Of a stretch of 64,000 nt of DNA, positions 57,091-64,000 are shown piece by piece; within the stretch, counting starts at the first letter, position 1; every line of letters starts with the position of its first letter. The notes under the pieces are model-generated. The model was not told the origin of the DNA. It ran no database searches and was given only the letters and a program-made list of their open reading frames with translations. Source of the stretch: Thermanaerothrix solaris (GTDB lineage Bacteria; Chloroflexota; Anaerolineae; Anaerolineales; Anaerolineaceae); NCBI RefSeq assembly GCF_032334255.1, contig NZ_JAUHMF010000002.1, positions 1 to 64,000 on the forward strand. Direction: 5' to 3'. A program made the translations under genes and the position numbers.

Positions 57091-59622
57091 GTGCCGTTGA
57101 GCGATTGGCTGGCTTTTTTGAAGTGGGTGTTAGCCCTGGCGGCCCTGCAAGCACTGGGCTTGCCGCTGGCGTTTCGGCTTTTTGCCCGCCTGCCCGAGCG
57201 CGGTTATGCCCTGGCGAAATTGGTGGGTTGGCTCGCATTGGGTTACCTCACCTGGCTGTTGGGCTCCCTGGGCTTAGCCGGCAACGACCTCGGCGCCATC
57301 CTGCTGGGGGCACTGCTGGTGGCCGGCGCCGGCGCCCTATGGCTGGGCCCTCAGGGCTGGGCCGATCTGCGCACCTGGCTGCGCCGTGAGCGATCTTACA
57401 TCCTGGCCGTGGAGGGCCTCTTTCTGGCCGCCTTCCTCGCCTGGACGCTGGTGCGTGCTTATAACCCAGCCATCCTGGGCACCGAAAAACCCATGGAATA
57501 CATGTTCCTCAACGCCATCCTGCGCAGCCCCGCTTTGCCCCCGCAGGATGCCTGGCTTTCGGATCATGCCATCAGTTACTACTACTTCGGCTACTACCTG
57601 GTGGCGCTGCTGACCCGCCTTACCGCGGTGCCTGCAGCAGTGGCTTTTAACCTGGCGCTGGCCGCGCTCTTCGCCCTCAGCGCTCAGGCAGCGCTGGGGG
57701 TCGTGCTCAACCTGATCCTGATGGTCAAGGCGGCGCACCGTCCGACCCCGCCACCCCTGCTGAGCGGATTCGCGCCGGCACTGCTTGCTCCCCTGCTCTT
57801 GCTGGTGGTCGGCAATTTTTACGGCATCCTCGACCTGGCCCGGCAGAACCGCATCCTGGCCGAGGCCGAGATTCCCGTCCTCTATTACGATTTCGGCGAC
57901 CTGGCGCAAGGGGGCAGCCAGCGCCCCGGTGTGCGTTTTGGTCCGCTCAACCTATGGGCCTGGCTGGATCTCAAACCTGACCCCTTGCCCCCCTCGACCA
58001 CCAGCGGCTGGCATTGGGACCTGGGTAACTGGTTCTTCGCCGCCCGCACCCTGCATGACCGCGATCTGCTTGGGCGCGAGACCGAGGCAATAGACGAATT
58101 CCCGGCCTTTTCCTTCTTGCTGGGAGACCTGCATCCGCACCTCCTGGCGTTGCCCTTTGATGTGCTGGGGGTGGGGCTGGCCCTGGCCTGGCTGCTGCGT
58201 GGCCTGGGCGGCAGGCCGATGACCTGGCGCCGGGAGTGGCCCTTTACCGTGCTTTCCGCCCTCATCCTGGGTGGGCTGGCCTTCCTGAATACCTGGGATT
58301 TCCCGATCTATCTCTTCCTGATCGCGCTGGCCGACCTGGGCGGGTTGGGGCTGCGTGACGGGTGGGAAGCTGTGCGCAGCAGTTTCTGGCGACGGGTAGG
58401 AATCTGGGCGCTATTGGGCCTGGCCAGCCTGGCCCTGTACTGGCCTTACTTCCTGGTCACATTCCAATCGCAGGCCGGTGGCATCCTGCCTAACCTGATC
58501 TACCCCACCCGCTTCCAGCAGGCGGTGGTCATGTTTGGGCCACTATTGCTGCCGCTTTTCATCACCCTGCTCTGGTTGCGGGGGCGCGGGCGGGCCGGCT
58601 TTGATCCCCGTGCCGCCTGGACCCTAGGGATGGGAAGCGTGATCGGCCTGGCTGCTCTGGCAGTGGGCCTGGCCATGCTCTTAAGCCTGAACGCCGACCT
58701 GCGCGGGTTGATCTTTCAGGCACTCAGCCCGTTGCGTTGGGACGAGGCACTTGGTTTTCTGCTCCAGCGGCGGGTAGTGGATGGGCTGACGGTTCTGGTG
58801 GCAGCGCTGGGGTTGGCCTGGTCAGGCGGGCTGGCCGTGGGCTGGCTGCGGCGGGGCGAACGCGCCCCCTGGCCCTCCCCTTCCGAGCGTCCGGCGCTGT
58901 GGTTGATGCTGGCGCTGTTTTTCAGCGGCGCGCTGCTCTGGCTGGCCCCGGAATTCATCTATCTGCGCGATAATTTCGGCACCCGCATGAACACGCTGTT
59001 CAAGTTTTACTTTCAAACCTGGGTGCTGTGGAGTTTGGGCGGGGCGTTTGGGGTATGGTTTCTGGCGCAACACGCTGGACGGTTGGCGCGCGTCCTGGGG
59101 GTGGGGCTGAGTGCGGTGGGATTCCTGCTGGGCGGGTACTACCTGATCGGCAGCCTGCCGGCTAAGACGGGCAACTTCGCCGGCCCGCCCACGCTGGACG
59201 GCATGGCCTACTTTGCCGCGACCTACCCCAACGATTGGGCAGCCATCCGCTGGTTGCAGGACAATGCTCCCGCCACCGCCGTGTTGCTCGAGGGTTCGCG
59301 CGGGGCTTATTGGATTGAAGGGCGTTCCTCGCGTTTTGCCATGGCCACCGGCATCCCGACGCTGATGGGTTGGGCCAACCACGAAGCCCAGTGGCGCGGC
59401 AATTACTTTGGTCAGGTGGCCAGACGATTGCAAGACATCCAAACCCTTTACCAGACGCGGGATGACCTGGAAGCGCGCCTCCTGCTTGAACGCTACCACG
59501 TTGACTTTGTGATCGTCAGCGATTTGGAACGCCAGTGGTATCGCCCGCTGGATGAAACCAAATTTGAGCGCCTGATGCGCCGTGTCTTTCAGCATGGAGA
59601 TGTGGTGATTTACCAGCGGTGA
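57091..59622 (+). CDS. DUF2298/YYY-domain multi-pass membrane protein
   Basis: An 843-aa membrane protein with about 15 helices, starting at GTG. The characteristic 'DHAISYYYFGYYLVALLTRL' (residues about 155-175) is the YYY motif of DUF2298, related to GT39/PMT-type glycosyltransferase families. An acidic, first-loop 'GTEKPMEYMFLNAILRSPAL' precedes it. The later 'IYLRDNFGTRMNTLFKFYFQ' and the C-terminal soluble segment ('LEGSRGAYWIEGRSSRFA', 'WANHEAQWRGNYF') are also hallmarks. Probably a glycosyltransferase acting at the membrane (inference). Such genes are very frequent in Chloroflexota. Confidence 0.9.
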   Translation: MPLSDWLAFLKWVLALAALQALGLPLAFRLFARLPERGYALAKLVGWLALGYLTWLLGSLGLAGNDLGAILLGALLVAGAGALWLGPQGWADLRTWLRRERSYILAVEGLFLAAFLAWTLVRAYNPAILGTEKPMEYMFLNAILRSPALPPQDAWLSDHAISYYYFGYYLVALLTRLTAVPAAVAFNLALAALFALSAQAALGVVLNLILMVKAAHRPTPPPLLSGFAPALLAPLLLLVVGNFYGILDLARQNRILAEAEIPVLYYDFGDLAQGGSQRPGVRFGPLNLWAWLDLKPDPLPPSTTSGWHWDLGNWFFAARTLHDRDLLGRETEAIDEFPAFSFLLGDLHPHLLALPFDVLGVGLALAWLLRGLGGRPMTWRREWPFTVLSALILGGLAFLNTWDFPIYLFLIALADLGGLGLRDGWEAVRSSFWRRVGIWALLGLASLALYWPYFLVTFQSQAGGILPNLIYPTRFQQAVVMFGPLLLPLFITLLWLRGRGRAGFDPRAAWTLGMGSVIGLAALAVGLAMLLSLNADLRGLIFQALSPLRWDEALGFLLQRRVVDGLTVLVAALGLAWSGGLAVGWLRRGERAPWPSPSERPALWLMLALFFSGALLWLAPEFIYLRDNFGTRMNTLFKFYFQTWVLWSLGGAFGVWFLAQHAGRLARVLGVGLSAVGFLLGGYYLIGSLPAKTGNFAGPPTLDGMAYFAATYPNDWAAIRWLQDNAPATAVLLEGSRGAYWIEGRSSRFAMATGIPTLMGWANHEAQWRGNYFGQVARRLQDIQTLYQTRDDLEARLLLERYHVDFVIVSDLERQWYRPLDETKFERLMRRVFQHGDVVIYQR

Positions 59623-59634
59623 GGTCGTACCCCC

Positions 59635-59818
59635 TCACGAGCAGGCTCGCACGTCCACCAGCCAGCGGAAGTCACCTTTTCGGTTCTCGAGCCGATCCAC
59701 CTCTTGAACGCAAGGCATTTGCCAGGCAGCCTGGAGCGCCGGTGGAAGTTGTTGCCAGGTGCGGGCATCCAGGTAGGCATACGTGAATCCCTCGCAATCC
59801 CACCATGTCCTTGATTCT
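59635..59818 (-). pseudogene. Possible remnant of a protein C-terminus
   Basis: On the minus strand an open stretch without a start codon reads 'GFTYAYLDARTWQQLPPAL' and 'EVDRLENRKGDFRWLVDV' to a TGA. The residues and codons look protein-like, and a stop closes the frame upstream at about 59820. It may be the 3' end of a decayed gene. The 302 bases between 59623 and 59924 hold nothing else that I can support. Confidence 0.3.
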
Positions 59819-59924
59819 AATCACTTCGTCCTATCCCCACATCTTAAAATTTTCTTTCTGACGGGGGATGAAATGTTTTACACCGCGTAAAGCAGTAAAA
59901 TTAGCACCACAAGATAAACACCCC

Positions 59925-61967
59925 ATGAGCCATCTACCGCCTCCACCTCGCGCTTCCATCGGACATCGCGCTGCCGCCCTGGCAGGGCGTTTGCTAGCCA
60001 TCCCGGCCTTGCCCATGACCCTGCTCAGCCTCGTGATCGGTCTGGCGGCCGGGGCCGGGGTTTGGTTGTTCAAACAAGCCATAACGCTCTTTCAGTGGGG
60101 ATTCTCCACCTTGTGGGTCAATCCCCTCGCCGTTCTGGGCCCCTTGCCGCGCATCCTCGTGCCGGTCCTGGGGGGACTGCTGGTAGCGGCGTTGGCGCAG
60201 CGCTTTTGGGCGCACGAAAAACTGCACGGTACCGCCAGCATCATTCAGGCGGTAGCGCTCTCCGGCGGGCGGCTACCCTACCGGATAGCACCGCTCAAAG
60301 CCCTTGCTGCCGCACTCTCTATCGGCGCCGGCGCTTCGGTTGGTCCGGAAGACCCTTCGGTGCAAATCGGGGCCAACCTGGGCTCGTGGGTGGGACAGCG
60401 CTTGCACCTTTCCGAGGATCGCACCCGCACCCTGGTCGCTGCCGGTGCGGCGGCGGCCATTGCCGCGGCCTTCAACGCACCGATTGCCGGCGTCTTCTTC
60501 GCCCTGGAAATCATCCTGGGCGAACTCGGCACCACGGCCCTGGGAATGATCCTGACCGCTGCGGTGATGGCAGCGGTGCTCACCCAGGCCCTGGTGGGGA
60601 GCATGCCGGCGTTCATGATCCCGGCCTATACCCTCAATTCGGTGTGGGAACTGCCGCTCTATCTCATCCTGGGGTTGCTGGCAGGCCTTCTGGCCGCAAC
60701 CTATGGGCGATTGCTTTATGCCCTGCACGACCTCATAGCCGCCTGGTCGGCACCGCGCTGGCTCAAGACGGCGCTTACCGGCCTGGTGATCGGCGGGGTG
60801 GGCCTCTTTCTGCCCAAGTTGCTGGGGGTAGGGTATGAGACCATCGGCGCCGTCTTGCAGCAACAGGCCCTGCCCCTGCGGGTGGTCCTGCTGTTGCTGA
60901 TCGGCAAGGTCATCCTGACCCCTTTGAGCCTGGCGGGGGGATTCGTGGGCGGGGTGTTTGCCCCGGCGTTGTTCATCGGGGCGATGCTGGGGGATGCGTT
61001 CGGCATCCTCGCCACCCTGCTCTGGCCCAACCTGGGGATCAACCCGGCGGCGTTTGCGCTGGTGGGAATGGCCGCCGTGCTGGCCGGCGCCGTGCACGCC
61101 CCGCTGACCGCCATCCTGCTGCTCTTTGAGATGACCCATGATTATCGCATCATCCTGCCGTTGATGTTCGCCGTAGCCGTCAGCTTGCTGATCTCGCAAC
61201 ACTTGCAACCGCAATCGGTCTACGCCCTCGGGCTCTCGCGCCTGGGCATTCGATTGGAGCGCGGGCGGGCGGTGGATGTGCTCGCCACCCTGACCGTGGG
61301 CGAGGTCATGCAACCCAACCGGCAGGCGCTGACCGAAGACATGCCCCTGGACACCGCCGCCGAGATCCTCGCTCACACGCGCCGGCACGGTATGCCGGTG
61401 GTGAATTCACAAGGCTGGTTGGTGGGTATGTTCACCCTGGCCGATCTGGATCGCGGGTTAGAGCGGGGACTGAAAACCGTGGGTGAAGCCTGCACCCGCC
61501 GTCTGATTACCGTTACCCCCACCGATACCCTTGCCGAAGCCATGCGGCGTATGAGTATGGGCGACCTGGGGCGCCTGCCGGTGGTGGATCCGGCCAACCC
61601 GCGGCAGTTGGTGGGGATCTTGCGGCGCTCTGATGCCATTCGGGCTTATGAGATCGCCCTCACCCGCCGGGTGGCTCAGGCCCAACGGCAAGCAGCGGCT
61701 CGCCTGGATGCCTTCACCCCCGCCACTGTGCGGGTCCACGAGGTCACCATCGCCCCGGGCGCGGCTGCCGAGGGCAAGCCATTACGGGATATTCCCTTCC
61801 CGCCGGGGTGTCTGGTGGCTTCGGTTCGCCGTGGCGATCAGATTGAGGTACCTAATGGTGAGACACGCCTTCAAGCCGGGGATGTGTTAACCCTGGTGGC
61901 TGAGGACGCTGTCTTGCCGAAAGCGCTGGCGATCTGTCAGGCGCCGCCGCCCGCGGAGCCGGCGTAA
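59925..61967 (+). CDS. ClC-family chloride channel/transporter with CBS and TrkA-C domains
   Basis: A 680-aa protein. The ClC core (residues about 25-420) includes 'GAGASVGPEDPSVQIGANLG', matching the GREGP filter motif with the gating Glu retained but neighbours changed (GPEDP), and 'GMAAVLAGAVHAPLTAILLL' near the end. A CBS pair follows (about 440-580; 'VGEVMQPNRQALTEDMPLDT', 'DTLAEAMRRMSMGDLGRLPV'), then a TrkA-C-like domain ('PPGCLVASVRRGDQIEVPNG'). The retained Glu suggests an exchanger. ATG 59925 begins 'MSHLPPPPRAS'; an earlier start at 59868 is possible. Confidence 0.85.
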   Translation: MSHLPPPPRASIGHRAAALAGRLLAIPALPMTLLSLVIGLAAGAGVWLFKQAITLFQWGFSTLWVNPLAVLGPLPRILVPVLGGLLVAALAQRFWAHEKLHGTASIIQAVALSGGRLPYRIAPLKALAAALSIGAGASVGPEDPSVQIGANLGSWVGQRLHLSEDRTRTLVAAGAAAAIAAAFNAPIAGVFFALEIILGELGTTALGMILTAAVMAAVLTQALVGSMPAFMIPAYTLNSVWELPLYLILGLLAGLLAATYGRLLYALHDLIAAWSAPRWLKTALTGLVIGGVGLFLPKLLGVGYETIGAVLQQQALPLRVVLLLLIGKVILTPLSLAGGFVGGVFAPALFIGAMLGDAFGILATLLWPNLGINPAAFALVGMAAVLAGAVHAPLTAILLLFEMTHDYRIILPLMFAVAVSLLISQHLQPQSVYALGLSRLGIRLERGRAVDVLATLTVGEVMQPNRQALTEDMPLDTAAEILAHTRRHGMPVVNSQGWLVGMFTLADLDRGLERGLKTVGEACTRRLITVTPTDTLAEAMRRMSMGDLGRLPVVDPANPRQLVGILRRSDAIRAYEIALTRRVAQAQRQAAARLDAFTPATVRVHEVTIAPGAAAEGKPLRDIPFPPGCLVASVRRGDQIEVPNGETRLQAGDVLTLVAEDAVLPKALAICQAPPPAEPA

Positions 61968-62194
61968 CTTCCCCAAGATCCTCTCGACAGGTTGTCCGGG
62001 GCAAAAAGGTGGCGACGTCTTGCCAGGTGTGCCAGGCCTCGATCGGCCGCCGCGCCAGGTAGAACCGATCTTCCTATACGTATAAGTGCATTGGTGAGAC
62101 CGAAAACTCCGCACCCGGCTTTTTCTCTCGCGCTCAAAGCCCAACTGCTTTTCTCCAGCCGTAGATTGCCCAACAATTCACCCGTTCAAGGGGG

Positions 62195-62200
62195 TATAAT
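62195..62200 (+). promoter_or_regulatory. -10 box ahead of the mutase subunit gene
   Basis: TATAAT at 62195-62200, about 30 bases ahead of ATG 62231. The rest of 61968-62230 shows no gene and no B12 riboswitch pattern. Confidence 0.4.
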
Positions 62201-62230
62201 AATTATGAAAACCCTCGTTTGGAGCAACGC

Positions 62231-62647
62231 ATGGAGCAACGCAAGATTCGCGTCCTGATCGCCAAGCCCGGCCTGGATGGACACGACCGCGGAGCCAAGA
62301 TTGTGGCGCGTGCCCTGCGCGACGCCGGCATGGAGGTGATCTACACTGGCCTGCGCCAGACCCCGGAGATGATCGCCGAAGCCGCCCTGCAAGAAGACGT
62401 GGATGTAATCGGTCTCTCCATCCTCTCCGGCGCGCATATGAGCCTGGTGCCGCGCGTGCTCGAACTGCTGCGGGCCAATGGTCAGGAGCACGTGCTGGTC
62501 TTTGTGGGTGGCATTATCCCTGAAGAAGATGTGCCGGCCCTGCTCGCCCTGGGGGTCAAAGCGGTCTATGGGCCGGGCACACCGACCCAGACCATCGTCG
62601 AGGATATTCGCCGCGCCGTGCTCGCAACTCAGGGCAGCGCGGTTTAG
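62231..62647 (+). CDS. Cobalamin-binding subunit of a methylmalonyl-CoA mutase-type enzyme
   Basis: A 138-aa B12-binding domain protein. The cobalamin-ligand motif D-x-H-x-x-G is in 'KPGLDGHDRGAKIVARAL', followed by 'VDVIGLSILSGAHMSLVPRV' (S-x-L) and 'VFVGGIIPEEDV' (GG). Length and motifs fit the separate small subunit of acyl-CoA mutases (McmA2 type). The gene starts with a 12-base repeat: 'TTGGAGCAACGC' then 'ATGGAGCAACGC', so ATG 62231 is chosen. MeaB is the next gene. The catalytic large subunit is not in the window. Confidence 0.87.
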   Translation: MEQRKIRVLIAKPGLDGHDRGAKIVARALRDAGMEVIYTGLRQTPEMIAEAALQEDVDVIGLSILSGAHMSLVPRVLELLRANGQEHVLVFVGGIIPEEDVPALLALGVKAVYGPGTPTQTIVEDIRRAVLATQGSAV

Positions 62648-62664
62648 GGCCGGGGGAAGCACCG

Positions 62665-63693
62665 ATGCAGATGGTGGAAGCGATTCTGGCGGGTCAGCGG
62701 CTGGCACTAGCCCGCCTACTGACCCTGATTGAGAATGATGCCCCCGAGGGCTGGGCTATGCTGGATGCGCTCTACCCGCGCACCGGGCAGGCCCACCTGA
62801 TCGGGGTTACCGGTGCCCCGGGCGTGGGCAAGTCCTCACTGGTCAACCAGATTGCGCGGGCACTGCGCCATCCCCAGGATGGCGAACCGCCCCAAACGGT
62901 AGCCATCGTCGCCGTGGATCCCACCAGTCCCTTTAGCGGCGGAGCGCTGCTCGGGGATCGCGTGCGCATGCGAGATCTCAGCGGCGATCCCGGTGTGTTC
63001 ATCCGTTCGATGGCCTCGCGAGGCGCGCTGGGCGGCCTCGCCCCCACCACCGCCGCGGTGGTGCAGGTGTTGGATGCGGCCGGCTTTAAGGTCATCCTGA
63101 TCGAGACGGTCGGTGCCGGCCAGGCCGAAGTGGAAATTGCGCGTCTGGCCCATACCACAATCGTGGTCGAAGCCCCTGGCGGAGGCGATGACATCCAGGC
63201 CATCAAGGCCGGCCTGCTCGAAATCGCCGACCTGCTGGTGATCAATAAGGCCGACCGCCCCGGCGCCGATCTGACCGAGCGCGCGCTGCGCAGCATGCTC
63301 GAATTGGGCTATCCGCGCGGGCATCACCACCCTGAGGAGTGGGCGGTCGCTACGACCCAGCCGAAAGAGACATGGGTGCCGCCCATTCTGCGCACGGTCG
63401 CTACCGAGGGCAAGGGCATTCCGGAGGTGGTGCGCGCGTTGCGCGCCCATGCCGACTACCTGCGTGCCAGCAGTCAGTGGCAGGCGCGCGAACAGGCCCG
63501 CCTCAAGGATATCCTCGATCATATGCTGCAGGCGGCATTGCTGGCCCGCTGGCAGGCCGGTCTCCCGCACGGCTTCTACCAGGAGGTCGTCCAGCGCCTG
63601 CTGCGACGGGAACTCTCCCCGCATCAAGCCCTGGAGGTTCTGCTCAATCAAATGCCCATCCCGAGTGCGGAAAATTCCCGCCTCGTGCCTTGA
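62665..63693 (+). CDS. meaB: Methylmalonyl-CoA mutase-associated GTPase MeaB
   Basis: G3E-type GTPase that protects and reloads B12-dependent mutases. 342 aa with P-loop 'GVTGAPGVGKSSLVNQIARA', 'VAVDPTSPFSGGALLGDRVR', 'IRSMASRGALGGLA', 'ILIETVGAGQAEVEIA', and the G4 motif 'VINKADRPGADL'. All match MeaB/ArgK. The C-terminus is a dimerisation arm. It lies 17 bases after the B12-binding subunit gene, as is common in methylmalonyl-CoA pathways. Confidence 0.93.
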   Translation: MQMVEAILAGQRLALARLLTLIENDAPEGWAMLDALYPRTGQAHLIGVTGAPGVGKSSLVNQIARALRHPQDGEPPQTVAIVAVDPTSPFSGGALLGDRVRMRDLSGDPGVFIRSMASRGALGGLAPTTAAVVQVLDAAGFKVILIETVGAGQAEVEIARLAHTTIVVEAPGGGDDIQAIKAGLLEIADLLVINKADRPGADLTERALRSMLELGYPRGHHHPEEWAVATTQPKETWVPPILRTVATEGKGIPEVVRALRAHADYLRASSQWQAREQARLKDILDHMLQAALLARWQAGLPHGFYQEVVQRLLRRELSPHQALEVLLNQMPIPSAENSRLVP

Positions 63694-63721
63694 AAGCCAT
63701 CTTTTGTGAGGAGTGATCTGC

Positions 63722-64000
63722 ATGGAACGCACACTTATCGCCCATCTCCCCCAGGCCATTGGTCAAAAGGTCAAGATCCAGGGTTTCCTGCACACCTTGC
63801 GCGACCAGAAGACAATGCAGTTTCTCATCCTGCGCGATCGCAGCGGCATGGTGCAGGTCGCCTTTTACAAGAAGGCCGACCCTGCCCTGGCCGAGCAGAT
63901 CTCACGCTTGACCAACGAATCGGTGTTGACAATCACCGGCACGGTGGTCGAGAACCCCATCGTCAAACTGGGCGGGCTGGAAGTGCAACTGGAAACCCTG
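63722..64000 (+). CDS. aspS: Aspartyl-tRNA synthetase, probably non-discriminating (5' part)
   Basis: The first 93 codons only; the gene runs out of the window. It reads as the anticodon-binding OB-fold of class IIb synthetases: 'KVKIQGFLHTLRDQKTMQFL', 'ILRDRSGMVQVAFYK' and 'LTITGTVVENPIVKLGGLEV'. The short N-terminus ahead of the OB-fold and this spacing are like archaeal-type AspRS/AsnRS. With GatCA in the window, the non-discriminating type, which also charges tRNA(Asn) with Asp, is likely. An AsnRS cannot be excluded from the fragment. The ribosome site is TGAGGAGTG (63707-63715). Confidence 0.75.
   Translation, partial: MERTLIAHLPQAIGQKVKIQGFLHTLRDQKTMQFLILRDRSGMVQVAFYKKADPALAEQISRLTNESVLTITGTVVENPIVKLGGLEVQLETL

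Noticed and set aside
60273..61388. A 371-codon frame on the minus strand
   Set aside because: It lies opposite the ClC transporter gene and is a Gln/His/Arg-rich shadow with no domain pattern.
62219..62242. Two tandem copies of GGAGCAACGC at the start of the B12-binding subunit gene
   Set aside because: Only two copies. Probably a small slippage duplication that adds an alternative TTG start rather than a functional repeat.
1..64000. CRISPR array
   Set aside because: No series of regularly spaced repeats and no Cas genes were seen.

Overview
The window comes from a GC-rich bacterium, most likely a member of the Chloroflexota (Anaerolineae-like). The main reasons are a DUF2298/YYY multi-membrane protein (57091-59622), a GatC-GatA pair together with a non-discriminating-type aspartyl-tRNA synthetase, and a B12-dependent mutase subunit beside its MeaB GTPase. 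No rRNA and no complete tRNA gene was seen.

Positions 1 to about 28068 look like the right-hand part of a genomic island. Its right edge is a tyrosine integrase (27225-28064) whose last codons run into a copy of a tRNA 3' end. The left edge is outside the window. From left to right the island holds: a BcgI-like or type I-like restriction-modification pair (106-3553); a DUF2442 protein; an Xre/ImmA-IrrE plus PIN toxin-antitoxin pair flanked by 20-bp direct repeats; a GC-rich plus-strand cassette (5953-11444) of Tad-type pilins, small membrane and zinc-finger proteins, a PD-(D/E)XK-like protein and a Rad52/DdrA-like annealing protein; and a visibly AT-rich minus-strand operon of nine genes (26870 down to 11526).

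The nine-gene operon is the most striking defence locus. It reads DUF4007 - P-loop ATPase - PAPS-reductase-like protein - DUF4007 - small protein - BrxC/PglY-like ATPase - PglZ - BrxL - cysteine desulfurase. The core order matches type 4 BREX (brxP, brxC, pglZ, brxL). A second DUF4007/ATPase pair and a sulfur-donating desulfurase are added, which suggests DNA phosphorothioation coupled to BREX-type phage exclusion.

The GC-rich cassette carries a second surprise. Three related structured elements, each a three-way junction with a T-loop-like TGCAARTC hairpin and a conserved TTAACAA end, lie in the non-coding gaps ahead of small genes. Nearby are hairpins with CACAA loops and a promoter-terminator unit that could make a short RNA.

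From 28.1 kb onward the sequence looks like ordinary chromosome. It contains a degenerate methyltransferase-like protein, a CMP-sugar synthetase, an M3 peptidase, YccF, GatAC and two stretches of surface-glycan genes (35865-40250 and 45960-52449) with GT2-like transferases, SDRs, a Gfo/Idh/MocA oxidoreductase and a fused cytidylyltransferase-KdsC phosphatase. Between them lie a tungstate ABC transporter with its own ligand-sensing regulator, a DUF212 protein and exonuclease VII. A RecQ helicase fused to a phosphoribosyltransferase is translationally coupled to a DprA-like protein (53517-56935) and resembles an enlarged ShosTA-type defence pair. The window ends with the DUF2298 protein, a ClC transporter, a B12-binding mutase subunit, MeaB and the start of an Asp-tRNA synthetase gene.
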